DNA of 13,161 bases, taken from Chitinophagaceae bacterium (GTDB lineage Bacteria; Bacteroidota; Bacteroidia; Chitinophagales; Chitinophagaceae). Below, in pieces: positions 7,140 to 13,161 of the stretch. The translations under genes and the position numbers were made by a program. Every line of letters begins with the position of its first letter. Position 1 is the first letter of the stretch. Under the pieces are notes generated by a model. The model saw only the letters and a program-made list of their open reading frames with translations. It was not told the origin of the DNA and did no database searches. Location of the stretch: NCBI GenBank assembly GCA_947452875.1, contig CANGEZ010000030.1, forward strand, positions 1-13,161, written 5' to 3'.

Positions 7140-9527
7140 ATGGCTAAAGAATTTTTGAATTTTAGTACAGAAGACTTTAATGATATTTTCCCATTTTATA
7201 TTTTAATGGATGAGAAACTGCGTATAACAGCAATAGGTGACTCTCTTCAAAAAATTGTTCCGGAATTACACAATACATTTTTTGAAGATTCATTTTCAAT
7301 AAAAAGACCTTTTATTACTGACTTAAATTTCGAAGCGCTTACGTCTTACAATAATCAACTCATCATTTTCGAATCAAAAGCCGTCGATCGAATTACATTT
7401 AGGTCACAACTCAAGTTCATTCCTGAAAAAAATCAAATCGTGTTATTGGCGTCACCTTGGTTTGAAAATGTAAATGAACTCATAGCAACCGGATTACAAT
7501 TCAAAGACTTTGCTGCACACAATCCCATTATCGATTTCCTACACATCTTAAAAACGCAAGATATTGCCAATGAGGAAATGAAGGAAGTTTTGCAAAAACT
7601 AAACAAGCAAAAATCAGAAATGCAATTCGCTCAGCAAAAGCTAGAACAAATTTCTGCTGCCCTGGAAGAAAGCAACAAAAGATATGAATATGTAAACAAA
7701 GCCACTTCAGAAGCGATTTGGGACTGGGATATTTTATCAGGAAAAGTATACTATGGCGATGGCTTTGGGAAATTGTTTGGTTACGATACAAAGTCTTTAC
7801 CTCAAAATTTCAACATTTGGGAAAGACGCATTCACCCCGATGATTTTGAAAGAATCACCAATGATATTTCTAGTTTCTTGCAATCGGAAAGCACTAACTG
7901 GAATGATGATTATCGTTATTTAAAAAGTAATGGCCATTATGCTTATGTTTCAGATAAAGGATTTATCATAAGAGATGAAAATGGACATGCTTTGAGAATG
8001 ATTGGCTCGATGCAGGATATCACCAAGCAAAAAGAAGAGGAACTCTATCTGAAATTAATGGAGGCGGTAATTAAAAATACCAATGATAGTGTGGTGATCA
8101 CAGAAATCAAAAATGATTACCCAATTGTGTATGTAAATACCGCATTTACTATACTTTCAGGCTATACATTTGAAGAAGTGAAAGGGAAAAACCCAAGAAT
8201 TCTACAGGGCCCAAAATCTAACTTTGAGGATTTAAATAAATTAAGGGATTCATTAAAAAAATGGCAAACTTGTGAAGTTACCACAGTAAATTATAAAAAG
8301 AATGGAGAAGAATACTGGGTGCAATTTTCAATAAGCCCAATTTCCAATGAAAAAGGAGAATACACACATTGGATTTCAATTGAAAGAGATGTAACTCAGT
8401 CAATTAAAGTAAATGAGGAAATTATTAATCAGAAAAAATTCACAGAAGACATTCTTAATAACATCCCTACTGATATTGCCGTATTTGATCCAGACCATAA
8501 TTATATTTTCGTCAATCAGCATGCAATTAAAGACAAAACAATTCGTGACTGGATCATTCACAAAAATGATTTTGATTACGCCAGAATGAAGGGAATTGAT
8601 GATTCAATGGCCAAGATGAGGTGGGATATGTTTGACCAATCTATCGATAATAAAAAAAATACAGAATGGGTAGATGAGCACTATAACACCAATGGCGAAA
8701 GTGTATATAAACTAAGAATCTTCTCCCCTTATTTTGAAAATAATAAATTAAAATATGTGATAGGCTATGGGGTTGATATCACAGAAAGTAAAAAAGCAGA
8801 ACTTAAAATAAAAGAAGCACTTGAATCCATCAAACAATCCAACAGTGAATTGGAGCAATTCGCCTATGTTGCTTCTCATGATCTTCAAGAACCGCTGAGA
8901 ATGGTAACTAGCTTTCTATCCCAACTTGAAAAAAAATATGGTCATTCACTTGATGAAAAAGCAAAAGAATATATTTATTATGCAGTTGATGGCGCTAAAA
9001 GAATGCGTCAAATTATTTTAGACTTACTTGAATATTCTAGAATTGGAAAAAATAGCGACAGAATCAGTTCTATTAATCTTAATGAAGTTATAGCCGAAAT
9101 AAAAATTCTGCACAGTAAGCAGATTGAAGAATTGGGCGCATCCATTATCACTGAGGACCTGCCGGTAATTATTGGATACAAAACCCCCATTAGACAATTG
9201 TTTCAAAATATCATTTCTAACGCACTGAAATACCATCGACAAGATATTCCCCCTCAAATTAATATTACTGTAAAGAAATTAAATAAGGAGTGGGAATTCA
9301 CCATTTCAGACAATGGCATTGGCATTGAAAAGCAATATTTCTATAAAATTTTTGAAATATTTCAACGACTGCATAACAAAGATGAATACTCTGGTACAGG
9401 CATTGGATTAGCTATAACGAGAAAAATTATCGACAATATTGGTGGAAAGATTTGGCTAACATCTGTGCATGGCGAAGGAAGTGATTTCCATTTTACGATA
9501 CCTTTTCAACAAAATCTGTTATTTTAG
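7140..9527 (+). CDS. H-NOX-associated HNOBA-PAS sensor histidine kinase
   Basis: This cytoplasmic histidine kinase has 795 residues and no membrane segments. Residues about 15-150 form an HNOBA domain, seen in FPFYILMDEKLRITAIGDSL (17-36), SIKRP, LKFIPEKNQIVLLASPWFENVNEL and the GLQFKDFAAHNPIIDFL stretch. Each matches the segment following H-NOX in animal soluble guanylate cyclase. A coiled coil follows (about 144-185). PAS domains lie at about 183-300 (WDWDILSG, HPDDFERI, MQDIT), 305-420 and 430-550 (GYGVDIT). The second has GKNPRILQGP, resembling a LOV motif but with Pro instead of the flavin-binding Cys, so it is not photoreactive. HisKA has FAYVASHDLQEPLR with phospho-acceptor His580. The ATPase domain has the N-box QNIISNALKY, DNGIGI and GTGIGLAI. 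The DLQEPLR-type kinase is typically paired with a small Rcp1-like regulator, which is the next gene. NO-bound H-NOX is inferred to control its activity. Confidence 0.92.
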   Translation: MAKEFLNFSTEDFNDIFPFYILMDEKLRITAIGDSLQKIVPELHNTFFEDSFSIKRPFITDLNFEALTSYNNQLIIFESKAVDRITFRSQLKFIPEKNQIVLLASPWFENVNELIATGLQFKDFAAHNPIIDFLHILKTQDIANEEMKEVLQKLNKQKSEMQFAQQKLEQISAALEESNKRYEYVNKATSEAIWDWDILSGKVYYGDGFGKLFGYDTKSLPQNFNIWERRIHPDDFERITNDISSFLQSESTNWNDDYRYLKSNGHYAYVSDKGFIIRDENGHALRMIGSMQDITKQKEEELYLKLMEAVIKNTNDSVVITEIKNDYPIVYVNTAFTILSGYTFEEVKGKNPRILQGPKSNFEDLNKLRDSLKKWQTCEVTTVNYKKNGEEYWVQFSISPISNEKGEYTHWISIERDVTQSIKVNEEIINQKKFTEDILNNIPTDIAVFDPDHNYIFVNQHAIKDKTIRDWIIHKNDFDYARMKGIDDSMAKMRWDMFDQSIDNKKNTEWVDEHYNTNGESVYKLRIFSPYFENNKLKYVIGYGVDITESKKAELKIKEALESIKQSNSELEQFAYVASHDLQEPLRMVTSFLSQLEKKYGHSLDEKAKEYIYYAVDGAKRMRQIILDLLEYSRIGKNSDRISSINLNEVIAEIKILHSKQIEELGASIITEDLPVIIGYKTPIRQLFQNIISNALKYHRQDIPPQINITVKKLNKEWEFTISDNGIGIEKQYFYKIFEIFQRLHNKDEYSGTGIGLAITRKIIDNIGGKIWLTSVHGEGSDFHFTIPFQQNLLF

Positions 9528-9566
9528 CATTTACAATTCCTATTTAAAACCCATAATTAACTGCTG

Positions 9567-10004
9567 ATGAAAAAAATAAACATTTTATTAATAGAAGATA
9601 ATGAAGGTGATGTGCTCCTAACCAGAGAAGCACTTGAAAATGTTTCATTACTTGGTGAACTTGAGGTTAAAAAAAATGGAGAATTGGCTATCCTTTACTT
9701 ATCAGAATTAATTAAGGACAGAAACAATGATTTGCCCGACCTCATTTTACTTGATATTAATATCCCTAAAAAAAATGGACACGAAGTACTTCAATTTATA
9801 AAAGGAAATGAATTATTAAAGCATCTGCCTGTCATTATGTTAACTACTTCTTCTTCAGATTTCGATGTATTAACTTCATATCAAAACCAAGCCAATTGCT
9901 TTATTACAAAGCCTGTTGAAATAGACAATTTCATGGAAATTATTTCAAAAACAATTGAGTTCTGGTGCAGTATTGCTAAATTACCGACTAAGAAAAAATC
10001 ATAA
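9567..10004 (+). CDS. Single-domain response regulator (Rcp1-like)
   Basis: The 145 residues make up one receiver domain and nothing else. The acidic pair is in LLIEDNEGDVLL (Glu10, Asp11). The phospho-acceptor is Asp63 in LILLDINIPKKNG. The conserved Thr is in IMLTTSSS (93-94) and the conserved Lys is Lys115 in FITKPVE. The EDNEGD start and the long insert before the phosphorylation site (LSELIKDRNNDLPD) are typical of Rcp1-type regulators that serve PAS/phytochrome kinases. There is no output domain, so it must act by protein contact or as a phosphate shuttle. It lies 39 bp after the HNOBA kinase gene and 5 bp before the REC-PAS kinase gene. The likely role is to receive phosphate from His580 of the upstream kinase; where it goes next is unknown. 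Confidence 0.92.
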   Translation: MKKINILLIEDNEGDVLLTREALENVSLLGELEVKKNGELAILYLSELIKDRNNDLPDLILLDINIPKKNGHEVLQFIKGNELLKHLPVIMLTTSSSDFDVLTSYQNQANCFITKPVEIDNFMEIISKTIEFWCSIAKLPTKKKS

Positions 10005-10009
10005 ACCTA

Positions 10010-11413
10010 ATGACAGAAAATGATGCCATATCCATTCTAGTCATTGAAGACAATCAAGGTGATTTTTTACTCATCAAAGATTATATTGAAGAGCAATTGG
10101 CTGATGCCAAAATCTTTCATGCAAAAAAATATGAAGATGCTGCTATTATATTAAATGACACTTCTTTGCCATTAGATGTGATTCTTTTAGATTTAACCTT
10201 GCCCGACCACACTGGAGAATTACTCATTAAAGATGTCGTAGATAAAAGGCCTCAAACTCCTGTCATTGTTCTTACAGGTTTTGCGGATCTTGACTTTAGC
10301 ATACGATCTCTTAAACTAAAAATTTCAGATTATCTTTTAAAAGACGACATTAATGCGGCATCACTTTACAAGAGTATCAAATTCAATATAGAAAGAAAAA
10401 GAACCAATTTATTACTAGAAGAATCTGAAAAAAGATATAGCAATCTTTTTCAGTTGAGTCCACAGCCTATGTGGATTTTTGATGTTGTAAACTTTTCTTT
10501 TCTTCAGGTCAACAAAGCAGCCATCGACCATTATCAATTTACAGAAGCTGAGTTTTTAAACATGAAACTTATTGATATCTTTGCTGATGTACACGATGAT
10601 AAAGACGTTCTTGTAAAAGCAAATGAAATTTCTTCAAGAGATAAAATATACAAAGGAAGATTTCGTCATAGAAAAAAAAATCAGGAAATTATTGAAGTTG
10701 ATATATACAGTAGTTTGATTACCATCAACGAAACCACTTATGAATCCGTAATTGCTATCGATGTTACTGAAAAAATAAAATTAGAACATAAAATCACTAA
10801 AGCCATCATCACCACTCAGGAAGATGAAAGGTATGAAATTGGAACTGAGCTTCATGATAATGTATGCCAAATACTGGCCAGTAGTCAATTGAGCCTCGAA
10901 ATGCTGAGAGACAATTTACCTCCCGAATCTGTTCAATGGTTCAATAAATCCAAGCAGTTTATCAATCTTGCTTTAGAGGAAATCAGAAATATTTCTCACC
11001 GGCTTGCTCCTTCTTTTTTTGATGAAACTACAATTGAAGACACCTTTCAAGAGCTACTTGATAATTTCAATACAGAAAAAAAATACAACATTCATCTGGA
11101 TATAGATTTTGGAAAAGTAAAGAAAAAATTAAGCAGTGAAATCCAACTCAATCTTTACAGAATACTTCAAGAGCAAATGCGAAACATAGTGAAATACGCA
11201 CATGCCTCACAAATCAATGTTTCCCTATCCATTGAATCTAATAAAATTGTTTTTCTAATTGAGGATGATGGCGTTGGTTTTGATTATCAACTTGCCAAGC
11301 GAGGCATTGGCCTAGCAAACATTAGAAGAAGAGCTGAGCTGTTTTCTGGAAGTATGGAAATATTCAGTAAGGTTAATGAAGGATGTAAATTGGCAGTAGA
11401 GATTCCTATCTAA
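10010..11413 (+). CDS. Receiver-PAS-HisKA_3 sensor histidine kinase
   Basis: This soluble 467-residue protein has an N-terminal receiver domain (about 5-128): Glu13-Asp14 in LVIEDNQGD, phospho-acceptor Asp61 in VILLDLTLPDHTG, VLTGFAD and Lys111 in YLLKDD. A linker leads to a PAS domain (about 140-255; MWIFDVVNFSFLQVN, AIDVTEK). The kinase is of the HisKA_3 (NarX/DegS) class: QEDERYEIGTELHDNVCQIL, phospho-acceptor His282 in ELHDN. The ATPase domain has EQMRNIVKYAHAS, IEDDGVGFD and GIGLANIRRRAELFSG. Kinases of this class normally phosphorylate LuxR/NarL-type DNA-binding regulators, none of which is encoded in the window. A receiver as the only N-terminal input suggests that phosphorylation from the upstream NO branch tunes this kinase. 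It starts 5 bp after the single-domain regulator and ends 6 bp from the stop of the convergent CAP gene. Confidence 0.9.
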   Translation: MTENDAISILVIEDNQGDFLLIKDYIEEQLADAKIFHAKKYEDAAIILNDTSLPLDVILLDLTLPDHTGELLIKDVVDKRPQTPVIVLTGFADLDFSIRSLKLKISDYLLKDDINAASLYKSIKFNIERKRTNLLLEESEKRYSNLFQLSPQPMWIFDVVNFSFLQVNKAAIDHYQFTEAEFLNMKLIDIFADVHDDKDVLVKANEISSRDKIYKGRFRHRKKNQEIIEVDIYSSLITINETTYESVIAIDVTEKIKLEHKITKAIITTQEDERYEIGTELHDNVCQILASSQLSLEMLRDNLPPESVQWFNKSKQFINLALEEIRNISHRLAPSFFDETTIEDTFQELLDNFNTEKKYNIHLDIDFGKVKKKLSSEIQLNLYRILQEQMRNIVKYAHASQINVSLSIESNKIVFLIEDDGVGFDYQLAKRGIGLANIRRRAELFSGSMEIFSKVNEGCKLAVEIPI

Positions 11414-11419
11414 TAATGC

Positions 11420-12073
11420 TTACCTCCATTTAAAATCCATCACCGTATTTACCTCATACACTTTATGTGGCTGTATAGAAATTCCGATTTTAGTATACGA
11501 AGTTGATAAGCAAATCAAACGATGCCCAACTCCGGGTATCCCATCATCAACTAGTAAATTCAATAAGATATCTACTGCATTGTCATTACCATAATCACAA
11601 CACTCTCCTTCAAAATTCTTTGTACATCCGCTGCGACTTCTATCATGACCTATACTTCCATCTATTCCTGATTGTATGGCATGACAACGGGCACTAATAA
11701 ACGCCGTTGAGTCGGGTGTTAAAGGTATAAGAATGGGGTTCATCTTTTTTAATGAAGTCATCAAAGAAATAAAATAATGATTCCTTTTCTCTGGCTTCAC
11801 ATAATATTCACTTTTAGGATTGAGTACCACGGTATTTAAAAACTGCTGTGGAAATGCTCTGGCCATGTTCAATACCCACAACACATTTTTCTCTTCTAAT
11901 GACAGATAATTTGCAGTTGATGCTGTATTGTAACTGTCGTATTTGTGATCAGCCCAAATTGCAGCATATTTTTTAAGAGGATTTACAGATGAATCAGATT
12001 GGATTTCTTTAGAAAAGGAGGTTAGTACAACGCAATGGGTTAATGCTAACAATGATAAAGTTTTTAAATTCAT
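11420..12073 (-). CDS. Secreted CAP (SCP/PR-1) domain protein
   Basis: The 217-residue protein starts with a signal peptide, MNLKTLSLLALTHCVVLTSFS; LTHC is not a proper lipobox because His precedes Cys. I chose this ATG (12073) over the in-frame ATG 48 bp upstream because it places a standard signal peptide at the N-terminus. The rest resembles the CAP/SCP domain. It has LNMARAFPQQF near the start, CHAIQSG (His131), IGHDRSRSG (His143), GECCDYG (Glu157), LLVDDGIPGVGHRLICL (His184) and YTKIGISIQPHK. These give the expected His/Glu cavity residues and the end of the fold. Bacterial CAP proteins are extracytoplasmic and their biochemical role is mostly unknown. Four cysteines (130, 150, 158, 159) may form disulfides. 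It lies 95 bp downstream of the nucleotidase gene and may share its transcript. Confidence 0.82.
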   Translation of the reverse strand: MNLKTLSLLALTHCVVLTSFSKEIQSDSSVNPLKKYAAIWADHKYDSYNTASTANYLSLEEKNVLWVLNMARAFPQQFLNTVVLNPKSEYYVKPEKRNHYFISLMTSLKKMNPILIPLTPDSTAFISARCHAIQSGIDGSIGHDRSRSGCTKNFEGECCDYGNDNAVDILLNLLVDDGIPGVGHRLICLSTSYTKIGISIQPHKVYEVNTVMDFKWR

Positions 12074-12168
12074 ATGCAGGATTTTTTTAAATGAGGAGAT
12101 GATAAAAATATAAAATCTCAAACAAAAAAAAGTTAAGGGTATGGTAAGAGTATGAGAGAATAAAAATT

Positions 12169-13161
12169 TTATCTAAACACATAGTCTACTCCCGAAACCT
12201 GTGACAACAATGTTTGTGGCGCATCCAGCACTTTGGCATTCATCGGAGGTTGAGGTGTTACTGGACTATTCGTTGCCAGATAATCTTTCAAGATGGAATG
12301 TAAAGTATGTTCTGTATTTTTTGCATGAACAACATTTTTTATCCTGCACAACATATCTGCAGGATCGCCATCTCTTTCGCAAGCACAGATGCTGTATGTC
12401 TTTTCCGCAACTACAGGAAATCCGGCTATTAGTAGTTTTTGTACTCTCTTACCTTTTTCTCCAAACGCATTGAATTCCATTTGCATGCCTTTGAATTTAA
12501 TTACCCAGCCACCCAATCTTTCTGAAGCATTTTTTGCAAATACATTGTTCAATTCTTTTTCCAACCAATCTGAAATTTGTTTACCTGTAACTTCCGCCGT
12601 TCTTACGGTACTGTTTACGGGCAGCATATCATAAATATATCCATTGGTGATGGGAATATTGCTGGTTGCATCGGGAGTCACATTTGGTGGACAAAACCTG
12701 AATCCATTCGACAGCACAATATCTATCTCTGGCAGTTTCCATTTCAAAGCATCCAGAACAAGCGTGTCGATAGTATTTTCCACTACAAAATATCGGTATA
12801 ACGGAATGGTACTGTATCCGGCAATTTTATAAATATCATCTTGGAAAGGATTCTCATTTTGATTAATTAAGGCCTTCATTTTTGGTGAAGCCGTAATTTT
12901 GTCAGCATCAATTTCTTCTAAACTATAAGTATCATTTACAACAACTCCATTTTTTACAGTCAATTGCAGCTTACCCACAAAAGAGCCAAAAGCACCAGGC
13001 TCAACCACTTTAGCGTATTTACATTGAATAGGAATTCTCACCCTTTCATGTGTATCGCCACCAAAAATATAATCAACACCTTTGCATACTTCCATATCAG
13101 CCAGACTTAATTGTTGCGACAATCCCAAATGCGCCACCACAATCACAAAAGCACATTGCTC
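12169..13161 (-). CDS. 5'-nucleotidase/SoxB-superfamily metallophosphatase, C-terminal part (cut by window edge)
   Basis: The reading frame is open through the right edge, so the N-terminus, including the first metal-binding motifs, is missing. The visible part starts EQCAFVIVVAHLG, the end of the metallophosphatase domain (His of the HLG motif). GVDYIFGGDTHERV then replaces the usual GHxH metal motif with GDTH. The 5'-nucleotidase C-terminal domain follows: ENTIDTLVLDALKWK, IVLSNGFRF, ITNGYIYDMLPVNSTVRTAEVTGKQI (in two parts), ERLGGWVIKFKGMQ and EKTYSICACERDGDP. Family members hydrolyse nucleotides or related phosphate or sulfate esters outside the cytoplasm. The GGW-type C-terminal region is also reminiscent of SoxB, so the substrate cannot be assigned. 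The stop is TAA at 12169. Confidence 0.85.
   Translation of the reverse strand, partial: EQCAFVIVVAHLGLSQQLSLADMEVCKGVDYIFGGDTHERVRIPIQCKYAKVVEPGAFGSFVGKLQLTVKNGVVVNDTYSLEEIDADKITASPKMKALINQNENPFQDDIYKIAGYSTIPLYRYFVVENTIDTLVLDALKWKLPEIDIVLSNGFRFCPPNVTPDATSNIPITNGYIYDMLPVNSTVRTAEVTGKQISDWLEKELNNVFAKNASERLGGWVIKFKGMQMEFNAFGEKGKRVQKLLIAGFPVVAEKTYSICACERDGDPADMLCRIKNVVHAKNTEHTLHSILKDYLATNSPVTPQPPMNAKVLDAPQTLLSQVSGVDYVFR

Noticed and set aside
8160..8230. Blue-light LOV domain in the HNOBA kinase (GKNPRILQG resembles GxNCRFLQ)
   Set aside because: The flavin-binding Cys is replaced by Pro, so this is an ordinary PAS domain without the photochemical residue.
12074..12121. Longer CAP-protein start adding 16 residues
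   Set aside because: It would put MRFYIFIISSFKKILH before a complete signal peptide; the internal ATG gives a standard secretory N-terminus.

Overview
The window looks like chromosomal DNA of a member of the Bacteroidota, possibly of the Chitinophagaceae/Sphingobacteriia type. The evidence is AT-rich DNA, weak or absent Shine-Dalgarno sequences, -7 elements resembling TAnnTTTG, a fused aspartokinase-homoserine dehydrogenase heading thrA-thrB-thrC, and a YkuD_2-type L,D-transpeptidase. No rRNA, tRNA, CRISPR array, insertion sequence or phage gene was seen. Both ends cut through genes.

Left part, minus strand (1-1348): an incomplete dapA (lysine/meso-diaminopimelate synthesis) lies 56 bp downstream of a secreted L,D-transpeptidase-like protein. 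The spacing suggests one transcript joining a peptidoglycan-remodelling enzyme to a peptidoglycan-precursor enzyme. The gap upstream (1140-1348) holds a candidate promoter and a dyad that may be an operator.

Threonine block, minus strand (1349-6322): thrA, thrB and thrC run in that order and convert aspartate to threonine (aspartate-semialdehyde dehydrogenase is not in the window). Upstream of thrA is an unannotated 19-codon leader with 8 Thr codons (MYRTNNYTLTTTNTTTRQG), followed by dyads able to form RNA hairpins. This has the layout of a ribosome-mediated threonine attenuator. The thrB-thrC gap carries a very AT-rich element with two mutually exclusive perfect stems.

Signalling block, plus strand (6595-11413): four tightly packed genes form a likely nitric-oxide signalling operon. 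They encode a stand-alone H-NOX heme sensor, a histidine kinase that starts with an HNOBA domain (the domain that follows H-NOX in animal soluble guanylate cyclase) and continues with PAS domains, a single-domain response regulator, and a REC-PAS-HisKA_3 kinase. No DNA-binding or c-di-GMP output domain is encoded, so the output must lie elsewhere.

Right end, minus strand (11420-13161): a secreted CAP-domain protein converges on the last kinase gene with only 6 bp between stop codons. Upstream of it is the C-terminal part of a 5'-nucleotidase/SoxB-like metallophosphatase with an unusual GDTH in place of the usual GHxH metal motif.
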